64,000 bases of DNA from contig JAVJRC010000009.1 of NCBI GenBank assembly GCA_040218615.1, positions 248,001 through 312,000 of the forward strand, in the 5' to 3' direction. Below are positions 9,020-17,713 of the stretch, piece by piece. A model generated the notes under the pieces. That model made no database searches. It had not been told where the DNA came from and saw only the letters and a list, made by a program, of their open reading frames with translations. The stretch comes from UBA9145 sp040218615. Its GTDB lineage: Bacteria > Pseudomonadota > Gammaproteobacteria > Pseudomonadales > Pseudohongiellaceae. The translations under genes and the position numbers were made by a program. How positions within the stretch are numbered: the first letter of the stretch is position 1; each line of letters starts with the position of its first letter.

Positions 9020-9829
9020 ATGGAATTCGATACTGCCGCCCTGACTTCTCTTGCAGTGACTTATGGACTGCGCGTTGTTTCTGCGCTAATCGCATTGGTT
9101 ATAGGGCTCTATATAGTCAATCTCGTGGTCAAGCTGGTCGGCAAGGTCCTGGAAAGAAGCGACACCGCTCCTTCCCTGGTGGGCTTCGTTCGCTCCCTGG
9201 TGTCGATCCTGCTCAAGATTATGGTCTACATCACAGCTATTGGCATGCTGGGTGTGGAGATGACTTCCTTTATTGCCATTCTCGGTGCTGCCGGCCTGGC
9301 AATTGGTATGGCGCTTTCCGGAACCCTGCAGAATTTTGCTGGCGGCGTAATGATCCTGTTTTTCAAACCCTTCAAGGTTGGCCACTTTATCGAAGCGCAG
9401 GGCTATTCCGGCACCGTTAAGGAGATTCAGATATTTATCACTATCCTGACCACGCCGGACAACAAAACCGTGATGATCCCCAATGGGCCTTTAGCGACTG
9501 GTTCGCTGATCAATTATTCAGCCCAGGCCACACGCCGGGTCGACTGGACATTTGGCATCGCCTACGGAGATGATCTGGACAAGGCATACGAAGTGCTGAA
9601 AAAATTTATCGCCGAGGACGAGAGAATTCTCAAAGAACCGGAACCGTTTATGGCGCTGCATACACTTGCAGACTCCTCGGTGAATATAGTCGTCAGAGTC
9701 TGGGTTAACGCAGCAGATTACTGGGGCGTCTATTTCGACATGAACGAGCGCGTGTATCGCAACTTTGAAAAAGAAGGATTAAGCATTCCATTTCCACAGA
9801 TGGATGTGCACGTTCACAAGGAAGGATAG
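9020..9829 (+). CDS. mscS: Small-conductance mechanosensitive channel, MscS family
   Basis: A 269-residue MscS-like channel with three N-terminal membrane segments (about residues 10-35, 60-80 and 85-115). The glycine/alanine-rich pore helix AILGAAGLAIGMALSGTLQNFAGGV is followed by the beta-domain signature FFKPFKVGHFIE and PNGPLATGSLINYS. It would open under membrane tension to release solutes during osmotic downshock in the inner membrane. The length matches minimal MscS (E. coli 286). On the plus strand a TTGCAC/TATAAT pair (8869-8895, 15-base spacer) might be its promoter. It converges on the 2TM gene, with five bases between stops. Confidence 0.93.
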   Translation: MEFDTAALTSLAVTYGLRVVSALIALVIGLYIVNLVVKLVGKVLERSDTAPSLVGFVRSLVSILLKIMVYITAIGMLGVEMTSFIAILGAAGLAIGMALSGTLQNFAGGVMILFFKPFKVGHFIEAQGYSGTVKEIQIFITILTTPDNKTVMIPNGPLATGSLINYSAQATRRVDWTFGIAYGDDLDKAYEVLKKFIAEDERILKEPEPFMALHTLADSSVNIVVRVWVNAADYWGVYFDMNERVYRNFEKEGLSIPFPQMDVHVHKEG

Positions 9830-9834
9830 CCTGG

Positions 9835-10713
9835 TTATCCTCCGGGTTTCTGTTTCAACACTTCACGGATATCCCTGGTCAACCGTTCGGCGGCGCGTCT
9901 CGAGAGACGATTAATCTTTAACTTGAGCTTGCCGCCGGCGCTGCCCGGGGCATTACCAAAAGTTCGCATGTTTTTGCCGGCAAGTACCAGTTCGGTCGCC
10001 CACAGGCCCTGCACGAGCCTGGCGCTGGTCAATTGTTCAATCGCGACTTCAGCGACTTTTACCCGGGTTTTCAGAAAACCAAGCATGGAGTCCAGGGTTT
10101 GATATTCGATCAGCAGCTTGTCGTCTTCCAGGCTGATAATGCCCTGTGATTCGGTCAATCCCATGGGATCCGGGATAGTAAAGCCGACGATGTCATCGTC
10201 TTCAAAGTATTCGCGGTATTTGTTGTTCGCTACATGCTGGGTGCGTTCCATTGCCAGTTCGACAAATCCAGGCGCATAGCGCAGGCCAGCATAATGGCCC
10301 AGCAAGAACAGTCCCCAACCGAAGATCACATACAGGGACCAGAACGTAGAGCTGCCATCGAACACATTGATGACAACGCAGAATAAGTTCACGGCAATGA
10401 ATAAAATGAAATGAGTATGAAAGCGGGACCATAAATAACGCTCCTTGTCCCGGGCGGCCTGTTCGTCCTCCAGCAAATCAACAGCACGATCGATTCGCGC
10501 GCTATCTACGCCAACTTCCTGGGCAATGGCCAGTAGCTCTTCATAGTCCACAGATTCTTCATTACTGCCAGAGTCTTCCTGCAGGCTGATGCGGATAATC
10601 TCAGCGACTTCTTCACTGCTGTATTTGCGCTCGGTGCCTTCCCGCGTGGTTTGCTGATTATTGTCGGCTGATGCTTCGGGCTCAGTCTTGTCGTTAGTCG
10701 TGGACATCTCCAT
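9835..10713 (-). CDS. 2TM-domain membrane protein of unknown function
   Basis: The 292-residue protein starts with a polar segment. A helical region around residues 25-90 (SSEEVAEIIRISLQ, LLAIAQEVGVDSARIDRAVDLL) has the look of small SHOCT-like or DUF1707-like helical domains. A 2TM domain follows (about 95-170: RFHTHFILFIAVNLFCVVIN and a second helix WSLYVIFGWGLFLLGHY). The C-terminal 120 residues are soluble, with a possible PH-like beta pattern. GGGAGAAAAG lies just before the ATG. No enzyme motif is visible. The 2TM call rests on the helix pair and flanking charged residues; function unknown. Confidence 0.7.
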   Translation of the reverse strand: MEMSTTNDKTEPEASADNNQQTTREGTERKYSSEEVAEIIRISLQEDSGSNEESVDYEELLAIAQEVGVDSARIDRAVDLLEDEQAARDKERYLWSRFHTHFILFIAVNLFCVVINVFDGSSTFWSLYVIFGWGLFLLGHYAGLRYAPGFVELAMERTQHVANNKYREYFEDDDIVGFTIPDPMGLTESQGIISLEDDKLLIEYQTLDSMLGFLKTRVKVAEVAIEQLTSARLVQGLWATELVLAGKNMRTFGNAPGSAGGKLKLKINRLSRRAAERLTRDIREVLKQKPGG

Positions 10714-11006
10714 CTTTTCTCCCTACCGGAATCTGGCATATTGGTGTTCAGGGTAAGCAGTAGTTCAGCAACAATTGCGCCAGTTCGGCAATTTTTCATA
10801 AAAAATCGCTGCAAGCCCCGGAAATTCTGGCTTCTAAAGTCGCTTAATAACACCAGACCGGATTCTGTGAAGCCCGGGATTACTGAATTCACCAAGATAT
10901 AGCCAATTTTGCCAGTGAGCCAGTGTTCCTGCTTTACCGGTATCTTGTCGCTCAACCATAGCTGTGTCACATTCGACCCGATGACAGGCACCATCCACAT
11001 ACCGAA

Positions 11007-12206
11007 ATGAGCAAACCTGAATCCCTTTCCCTTGCCCAGGCGCGCAAGCTCATTGTGCATTCCCAAATCCTGAACGCGCGCAATCGAATGGGCACTGGCG
11101 TTGACGCGACGCTGGCAGCGATCGAGCATCTGGGCTATGTGCAACTGGATACCCTGCACGTGGTTGCTCGAGCCCATCACCAAACGCTTTGGAATCGCCT
11201 TTCTTCCTATCGCACGAAACACATCGACAAACTGCAGAGGGCCGGTGCGATTTTTGAGCACTGGGCTCACGCCTTGTCCATTTTGCCCATGCGAGATTAC
11301 CGTTTTTCACTACCCATGATGAAGCGTATTGCGGCGGGAGAAGTGCACTGGTATCGCAAAGACAAGAAGCAAACTGCCCGGGTGATGGCGCGCATTCGAG
11401 AGCAGGGTCCGCTGATGGCGCGAGACTTCGATGACAAGCCTGCAAGCAAGGATATGTGGGCTCGTGCGCCATCGAAAAACGCACTGGAACAGTTGTTTAT
11501 GGAAGGGAAATTGATGATTCCCTACCGGGTGAATTTTCACAAGGTGTACGACTTGCGGGAACGGGTGCTGCCCGCAGACGTCGACACGCGCTTTCCTGAT
11601 AAAGAAGAGTTAAGCCGGCATTGGATTCTGGGGTTTCTGCGGGCACATACCATCGGCCGGGCAAAGGAGATGTCTTACCTGCGCCGCGGCATGGGCAAGA
11701 GTGTTCAGACCCGCCTGCTTGAGTTGCAGGAGGAGGGTGAAGTCCTGGAGATCGCCGTTGAAGGCGAAAAGTATTTTATGCTGACCTCGCAGCTTCCGCT
11801 GCTGGATCAACAATTGCCGCCCAGTGGCTTTCGAATCCTTTCACCCTTCGACAACGCCATCATACAGCGCGAGCGAACCAATGCCTTTTTCAAATTCGAC
11901 TATCAGATTGAGTGTTACGTGAAAAAGGAAAATCGGCAGTATGGCTATTTCTGTTTGCCGCTGATGTACAGGAATCGTCTGGTAGGCAGGCTGGATGCCA
12001 AGGCCGACCGGGCCAACGGAGTACTGGTCCTGCTGCATCTGCATGTGGAAAAACCAGTGGGGGAGAAACAGGCGTTCTATCGGGCGTTCTTCTCAGAGCT
12101 GGATAAATTTGCACGCTTCAATGAGTGTGATCGCCTGAAGCTGGAAAAAGCCAGCGGATGCAACGAAGCGCAATCCCAGTTCAAACAATGGCTTGCCCAG
12201 GCCTGA
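11007..12206 (+). CDS. YcaQ-family DNA glycosylase (winged-helix, crosslink repair)
   Basis: The 399 residues match the YcaQ/AlkZ-like (DUF1006) family: SLAQARKLIVHSQILNAR, LGYVQLDTLHVVARAHHQTLWNR with the QxD catalytic motif (QLD), FEHWAHALSILP and the later PFDNAIIQRERTNAFFKFDYQIECYVK. YcaQ-type enzymes unhook DNA interstrand crosslinks or remove bulky alkylated bases in the cytoplasm. The winged-helix repeats cover most of the protein. The gene stands alone. About 290 bases separate it from the divergent 2TM gene, enough for two promoters. The E. coli enzyme is of similar length. Confidence 0.87.
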   Translation: MSKPESLSLAQARKLIVHSQILNARNRMGTGVDATLAAIEHLGYVQLDTLHVVARAHHQTLWNRLSSYRTKHIDKLQRAGAIFEHWAHALSILPMRDYRFSLPMMKRIAAGEVHWYRKDKKQTARVMARIREQGPLMARDFDDKPASKDMWARAPSKNALEQLFMEGKLMIPYRVNFHKVYDLRERVLPADVDTRFPDKEELSRHWILGFLRAHTIGRAKEMSYLRRGMGKSVQTRLLELQEEGEVLEIAVEGEKYFMLTSQLPLLDQQLPPSGFRILSPFDNAIIQRERTNAFFKFDYQIECYVKKENRQYGYFCLPLMYRNRLVGRLDAKADRANGVLVLLHLHVEKPVGEKQAFYRAFFSELDKFARFNECDRLKLEKASGCNEAQSQFKQWLAQA

Positions 12207-12384
12207 AACCCTTCATAGCGGGGCATAAGGCAACAGTTAACAGTTCCAGGCGACAGATCGCCATGACTGGATAAATTCCGGATGGGTCGGTCAGGCTCAA
12301 GCTCGTGCCGGAATTCGTCTCATGTCCCGTAAACGGGTTATCATGGGCTGTCTAGTCAGTCGTTTCTTATTGGAGAAATCGGGT

Positions 12385-14841
12385 ATGAACTCAAGCATGA
12401 ACAGGGCCGCGAGCCTGGTGGTCGCATTGATGGTTTTTTTTGCGGCGCCTGTATTGGCACAAGGCATTCAACAGACCAAAGGCAATTTTGAGGACAAGTT
12501 CAGGCAGTTGGATGAAGTACTGCCCACTCCCAATATCTACCGAAACGCTGCTGGGGCACCCGGTCATGAGTACTGGCAGCAAGAGGTCGATTATGAAATC
12601 GACGTAGAGCTCGATGAAGACAACCAGCGCCTGACCGCGACTGAGCTCATCACCTACCGAAATAATTCACCAGACACGCTCACTTATCTCTGGTTCCAGC
12701 TCGACCAGAATCGATTTCGCTCTGACTCCATGGCCGTGATGAGCGGGACCTTCAATGGCTCCAGCCCGGATGCGGACGACAACGAGCCGGCACGTATCAG
12801 CCTCAATCAGCTACGGGCGCTGCAGTACTACGATGACAGCGACCTGGGTCATCAGATCAATGCGGTGACAGACAGCAGAGAGAATGCACTGTCCCACACC
12901 ATCGTTGGAACGCTGATGCGTGTCGATCTTGCCGAGCCATTGGAAACCGGTGACGAAGTGGAGCTACGCATCGACTTTGCCTACAACATTGTCAATGGTG
13001 ACATCCTCTCGCCCCGTGGTGGCTATGAACACTTTCCAGATGACGAAAGAGAGGGCGGCAATTACATCTTCGCCCTGTCCCAATGGTTTCCGCGGCTGGT
13101 TGCCTATACTGATTATGAAGGCTGGACCAACAAGGAATTTCTTGGCTCCGGAGAATTTACACTGGAATTTGGTGACTACGAAGTCTCCATGACAGTCCCA
13201 GCCGATCACATCGTGGCGGCTACTGGTGAATTACAGAACCCAGGCGAGGTGCTTACCGCCGAACAACGCGATCGACTGGAGCAGGCGGAAACTGCTGCCC
13301 GGCCAGTCTTTATCGTGACCGCGGAAGAAGCGCTGGAAAATGAGCGGGAGGGCAGCAACCAGACTGCCACCTGGCGCTTCGCCGCAGAAAACGTCCGGGA
13401 TTTCGCCTGGTCCACTTCACGCAAATTCATCTGGGATGCCAAGGGGCATCGCCAACCCGGCGCAGAGCAGGAACTGGTCATGGCCATGTCTTTCTACCCC
13501 AAGGAAGGTGGCACGCTCTGGGAGGACTATTCCACAGAGGTGGTGATCCATACACTGGAGGTGTACAGCCGCTTTTCTTTCGATTTTCCCTATCCGACCG
13601 CGCAGTCAGTGAACGTTGGTTTCGTCGGTGGCATGGAATATCCCATGATCACATTCAATGGCCCGCGCACTACCCTGCAGGATGATGGCAGTCGTACCTA
13701 CACTCTTGCGGTCAAACGATTCATGATCGGTGTGGTGATTCACGAGATTGGTCACTTCTACTTCCCGATGATTGTGAACTCCGACGAAAGACAATGGACC
13801 TGGATGGATGAAGGCATTAATAGCTACCTGGATTCCGTTGCCGGCCGGGAATGGGATGCGGAAATTCCCTGGGGTGTAGAGCCTCGCTATATCACTGATT
13901 ATATGGCCTCGCAAAACCAGGTGCCGGTCATGACTCAATCCGACAGCGTGTTGCGACTGGGACCGAATGCTTATTCCAAGCCTGCGACGGCCATCAACAT
14001 CCTGCGTGAAACCATTATGGGCCGGGAGCTCTTTGATTTCGCGTTCAAGGAGTATTCGCGCTTGTGGGCGTTCAAGCGGCCCACGCCGGCAGACTTTTTT
14101 CGCACCATGGAAGAAGCTTCGGGCATCGACCTGGACTGGTTCTGGCGAGGCTGGTTCTACACCACCGATCATGTGGATATCGCATTGAACAGAGTGTACG
14201 AGATGCGCATGGATACCGAGAACCCGGACATCGACTACGCCCGTCAACGGGAGTTCCAGAAGTCCCTGCCGCCCAGCGTCTATATTGAGCGCAATCGACA
14301 AGAGGGACGTCAGACCTGGGTAGAGCGCAATACCGATATCCGCGATTTCTATGATGACAACGACCAGTTCACTGTCACCAATGTGGAGCGCAATCGTTAC
14401 AACAGTTTCCTCGAAGGACTGGAAGACTGGGAGCGGGCCGTGCTCGACAGGGCGATCGCAGACGGCCAGCACTACTACCTGCTTGAATTTGCCAATGAAG
14501 GTGGTCTGGTCATGCCGATTATTCTGCAAGTGGATTACGTCGATGGCAGCACTGAGGAGTTGCGCTTCCCGGCAGAGATCTGGCGTCGGTCTCCACACGC
14601 CGTGAAAAAGCTGGTGGTCACCGACAAGGAAATCACCAGCATAATTATCGACCCTCTGCAGGAAACGGCCGATGTGAATATAGAGAACAACTACTATCCG
14701 CGCCGAATCATTCCTTCAAGAATTGAATCATTCAAGTCTGAAGGCGGTGGCGGTCTGCTTGGCAGAGACATCATGCAGGACATCAAGACCGAGTTGGACA
14801 CTGATGATGAAGAAGATGAAGATGGAGAAGATGAGGAGTAG
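12385..14841 (+). CDS. Exported M1-family metallopeptidase
   Basis: ATG at 12385 follows GGAGAA and opens a signal peptide ending VLAQ, giving 818 residues; the in-frame start at 12322 is less likely. The gluzincin site is complete: HEIGH (His453, Glu454, His457) with the third zinc ligand Glu476 in WMDEGINSY 18 residues later. GGMEYPM before it corresponds to the aminopeptidase exopeptidase motif. The last residues are strongly acidic (DDEEDEDGEDEE). A periplasmic or cell-surface aminopeptidase role in peptide use is likely. The downstream DUF6702-like gene overlaps its end, so the two are probably translated together. Confidence 0.9.
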   Translation: MNSSMNRAASLVVALMVFFAAPVLAQGIQQTKGNFEDKFRQLDEVLPTPNIYRNAAGAPGHEYWQQEVDYEIDVELDEDNQRLTATELITYRNNSPDTLTYLWFQLDQNRFRSDSMAVMSGTFNGSSPDADDNEPARISLNQLRALQYYDDSDLGHQINAVTDSRENALSHTIVGTLMRVDLAEPLETGDEVELRIDFAYNIVNGDILSPRGGYEHFPDDEREGGNYIFALSQWFPRLVAYTDYEGWTNKEFLGSGEFTLEFGDYEVSMTVPADHIVAATGELQNPGEVLTAEQRDRLEQAETAARPVFIVTAEEALENEREGSNQTATWRFAAENVRDFAWSTSRKFIWDAKGHRQPGAEQELVMAMSFYPKEGGTLWEDYSTEVVIHTLEVYSRFSFDFPYPTAQSVNVGFVGGMEYPMITFNGPRTTLQDDGSRTYTLAVKRFMIGVVIHEIGHFYFPMIVNSDERQWTWMDEGINSYLDSVAGREWDAEIPWGVEPRYITDYMASQNQVPVMTQSDSVLRLGPNAYSKPATAINILRETIMGRELFDFAFKEYSRLWAFKRPTPADFFRTMEEASGIDLDWFWRGWFYTTDHVDIALNRVYEMRMDTENPDIDYARQREFQKSLPPSVYIERNRQEGRQTWVERNTDIRDFYDDNDQFTVTNVERNRYNSFLEGLEDWERAVLDRAIADGQHYYLLEFANEGGLVMPIILQVDYVDGSTEELRFPAEIWRRSPHAVKKLVVTDKEITSIIIDPLQETADVNIENNYYPRRIIPSRIESFKSEGGGGLLGRDIMQDIKTELDTDDEEDEDGEDEE

Positions 14842-15355
14842 TAGCCGCTTCAGCGCTATTCTTTTTGTGTTGATGCTGGTGGGATGGTCCATCAGCAGCA
14901 ACGCCCATCAGCAAAAAAATGCCGTTACCCGGGTGCTGTTTAACGACAACACCGGCAATATTGAAGTCATGCACAGGTTTTTTGTGCACGACGCTGAGCA
15001 TGCGGCGTCGCAGATATTCGGTGAACGCCAGACCCTGATGGAGTCCGCCGAGTCTCGCCAGTTGTTCAGCAGCTATGTCATGAACCGTTTCGCCATTGAG
15101 GTCACTTATGCCAGCGGCGAGACCCAGGAGCTGGACCTTCAATATGTGGGTGAGGAAATCGATGGCCAGTTTCTGTGGGTCTATCAGGAAATCCCTGCTA
15201 CCGAAGAGGTGAGCGCACTGACTATCGTGAACCTGGCGCTGCGGGACGTGTGGTCAGACCAGTCGAACCTGGTCAATATTGAGCGGGATGGGGAGATCTA
15301 CAGTTTGACTTTTCAGGGTGGTGACGAAGTACTCAGCGTCAGCCTGGGTGCCTGA
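14831..15355 (+). CDS. DUF6702-like exported protein
   Basis: The frame overlaps the end of the M1 peptidase gene, and several in-frame ATGs (14804, 14807, 14816, 14822, 14831) could serve as start. The last gives 174 residues with a signal peptide, RFSAILFVLMLVGWSISSNA, and mature start HQQKNAV. Conserved-looking parts are VLFNDNTGNIEVMHRFFVHDAEHAA and LWVYQEIPA. It resembles DUF6702 proteins, which often accompany M1 peptidases. That is family memory, not a search result. Function is unknown; periplasmic location is expected. A hairpin without a T-run follows the stop. Confidence 0.65.
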   Translation: MRSSSRFSAILFVLMLVGWSISSNAHQQKNAVTRVLFNDNTGNIEVMHRFFVHDAEHAASQIFGERQTLMESAESRQLFSSYVMNRFAIEVTYASGETQELDLQYVGEEIDGQFLWVYQEIPATEEVSALTIVNLALRDVWSDQSNLVNIERDGEIYSLTFQGGDEVLSVSLGA

Positions 15356-15362
15356 GTTTCCG

Positions 15363-15384
15363 AAAGCAGCATCGGCGCTGCTTT
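15363..15384 (+). terminator. Hairpin between the DUF6702-like gene and lptF, possible weak terminator
   Basis: AAAGCAGC (15363-15370) pairs with GCTGCTTT (15377-15384) around a 6-base loop. There is no T-run, so it may attenuate rather than fully terminate. Confidence 0.4.
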
Positions 15385-15444
15385 GGCAATGACTGTCCTT
15401 ACAATATCAAGCTCCTCAACCGAGCGAAAACAGAGGCTTTCTTC

Positions 15445-16551
15445 TTGATCATATTTCGTTACCTCAGCAAGCAAGTCCTGCAGATTATCGCTGTAGTGAC
15501 CAGTGTTTTGCTGGTGGTGGCGTTAACCGGTCGCTTTATTCAATATCTCGGTGATGCGGTCGCTGGTGAAAAAGCGCCAGATATCCTCCTTTTGTTGATG
15601 TTGTACCGCATCCCTGAGTTTCTTCTGGTTATCCTGCCGCTTGGATTGTTTCTGGCAATCATTCTTGCTTACGGACGAATGTATGCCGACAACGAGATGG
15701 TCATTCTCATGGGTTCGGGGGTTAGCCAGAAAAGACTGCTGTTCAATACCCTTGGGGTCACTTTACTCATCACCCTGATCGTGGCCAGTATCAGTTTCTA
15801 TCTTGCCCCCCTGGGATTGCGTAAGGGTGAGGAGCTCAAACTTAGCCAGAACCAGCTAACCGAGGTCGATTTTATCGTTGCCGGCCAGTTCCAGTCTTTC
15901 GGCGAAGGCCAGCGGGTCACCTATGCGGAGCGGATTAGCAATGCAGAGGTTCGGGGAAGACAATTGCAGAATGTGTTTGTGGCACTGAGTTCTGGCGAAG
16001 AAGCGTCCGAAGAACCACCCCGTATCATTCTGGCGAGCACAGCCAGACCCGAGATTGACAGTGAATCTGGTGCGCGGTTTATGCGTCTGGATGAGGTGAT
16101 GCAGTATGACGGCACACCAGGCGATGCAGCTTTTACGGTCGGGCAGTTCGATTCCCAGGCCATCTTGCTACCTGACCAGGAAGAATTTGAAGCCGTGCTG
16201 GAAGAGTCCACACTGCCGACCATGGCCCTGTTTGGTTCTGCTGAAGTGGCACAACAGGCGGAGCTTCAGTGGCGCATCTCCACCCTGATCCTGATTCCGG
16301 TCATCACCCTGATTGCTGTTCCCATGAGCCGGGTCAACCCGCGACAGGGCAGATACAGCAAACTGTTTCCTGCCGCCATGCTGTACGTGGTTTATTTCGT
16401 GGCGCTGGAATTCTGTCGTGATCGTATTGCCGAAGGCGAACTAAGCCCGACCATCGGTTTGTGGTGGATTCATATTCTGTTTTTGGGCATTGGCTTGTTG
16501 ATGATGAACCCTGCAGTGCGGGTCCACATACCCGGATTGCGACCCGCGTAA
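15445..16551 (+). CDS. lptF: LPS export ABC transporter permease LptF
   Basis: LptF with LptG forms the inner-membrane permease that, driven by LptB, extracts LPS and feeds it to LptC/A. The 368 residues begin at a TTG codon, with AGAGG nine bases upstream. The N-terminus (M)IIFRYLSKQVLQ aligns naturally with known LptF starts, and no ATG lies closer. The N-terminal membrane helices include RIPEFLLVILPLGLFLAIILAYGRMYADNEMVIL, the coupling-helix region. A periplasmic beta-jellyroll domain (about 130-270) and three C-terminal helices follow. lptG starts 46 bases later, so they are co-transcribed. Confidence 0.95.
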   Translation: MIIFRYLSKQVLQIIAVVTSVLLVVALTGRFIQYLGDAVAGEKAPDILLLLMLYRIPEFLLVILPLGLFLAIILAYGRMYADNEMVILMGSGVSQKRLLFNTLGVTLLITLIVASISFYLAPLGLRKGEELKLSQNQLTEVDFIVAGQFQSFGEGQRVTYAERISNAEVRGRQLQNVFVALSSGEEASEEPPRIILASTARPEIDSESGARFMRLDEVMQYDGTPGDAAFTVGQFDSQAILLPDQEEFEAVLEESTLPTMALFGSAEVAQQAELQWRISTLILIPVITLIAVPMSRVNPRQGRYSKLFPAAMLYVVYFVALEFCRDRIAEGELSPTIGLWWIHILFLGIGLLMMNPAVRVHIPGLRPA

Positions 16552-16597
16552 GCACAGGACTAATAACAGGACCAATAGAGGGCTGATAAACAACACC

Positions 16598-17674
16598 GTG
16601 GATTTACTGGATAAACATGTACGCAATGCAGTGCTTATTTCCATTGCGGTCGTTCTCGGGGTCATCGTCTCCCTTGACCTGATCTTTTCGCTGATCGACG
16701 AGCTTGGAGAAGCCGGTGTCAACTACACCATGGCCAATGCTTTTCTGTTTGTGGCGCTTACTACTCCAACGAGCATCTACGAGTTGTTTCCTTTCGCGGC
16801 CCTGGGCGGAACTATTTTTGGTCTGGGCGTGTTGGCTTCAAACAATGAGCTGGTGGTCATGCAGTCTTCCGGCGTTCACAAATGGCGTATCGTGGGTGCA
16901 GTGTTGAAGCCGGCGCTACTGGTGATGGTGCTCAGCCTGGTTCTGGGGGAATATGTCTCACCACCTCTTGAGCAGATTGCCAACAGCAACAAGGCGATCC
17001 AGGTAAGCGGAAATAATTCCATTAATCCTGATGCGGGAACCTGGCGCAAGGTGGGTAACGACTATATCCATATCAATGCCATTGCGCCCGGTGGAGAGCA
17101 GCTCTACGGCGTGACGCGCTACACCATCAATGACAACAGGGCGCTAGTCTCTGCCAGCTTTGCTGAATCAGCAGAGTACATAAATGCAGAGGAGCAACCA
17201 TATTGGCGAATGAACAATGTGAAACAAAGCGTGTTTGCCAACAACCGCATTGAAACTGGCAGTTATTTGCAGGAAGACTGGTACGCGGATCTCTCGCCTG
17301 AGCTGCTGAGCGTGTTGCTGGTTGAACCGGACAAACAATCCATCTCCGGCCTTTATCAGTTCGCCCGCTTCTTTCAGTCGGAAGGGCTGGACAGCTCAGT
17401 GTACTTTCTCGCTTTCTGGAAGAAGCTGTTGCAGCCGCTGTCGACTCTCGCGCTGGTGGTCCTGGCTATTTCCTTCGTGTTCGGGCCATTACGCGAAGCC
17501 ACCATGGGCTATCGAATTTTTATCGCCCTGAGCATCGGCCTGGCTTTCACTACGGTGCAGCGCATGATGGAGCCGGTCAGCCTGATCTACGGCTTTAGTC
17601 CGTTGATGGCAGTACTTACACCCATCACCCTGTGCGCGCTGGCAGGATACTATTTCATGCGCCGGGTTGCGTAG
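16598..17674 (+). CDS. lptG: LPS export ABC transporter permease LptG
   Basis: The partner of LptF, 358 residues from a GTG start (MDLLDKHVRNAVLISIAVVL). The family pattern TTPTSIYELFPFAALGGTIFGLGVLASNNELVVMQSSGVHKWRI holds the coupling helix. A periplasmic jellyroll (about 130-250) follows, then terminal membrane helices including FGPLREATMGYRIFIALSIG. It acts in the inner membrane to move LPS toward the outer membrane. The LPS-kinase-like gene begins 39 bases later on the same strand, which suggests that envelope-polysaccharide genes are grouped here. Confidence 0.95.
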   Translation: MDLLDKHVRNAVLISIAVVLGVIVSLDLIFSLIDELGEAGVNYTMANAFLFVALTTPTSIYELFPFAALGGTIFGLGVLASNNELVVMQSSGVHKWRIVGAVLKPALLVMVLSLVLGEYVSPPLEQIANSNKAIQVSGNNSINPDAGTWRKVGNDYIHINAIAPGGEQLYGVTRYTINDNRALVSASFAESAEYINAEEQPYWRMNNVKQSVFANNRIETGSYLQEDWYADLSPELLSVLLVEPDKQSISGLYQFARFFQSEGLDSSVYFLAFWKKLLQPLSTLALVVLAISFVFGPLREATMGYRIFIALSIGLAFTTVQRMMEPVSLIYGFSPLMAVLTPITLCALAGYYFMRRVA

Positions 17675-17713
17675 TCGCACCGGATTGCCTGATGCGATCA
17701 TTTTAATCCGCCT

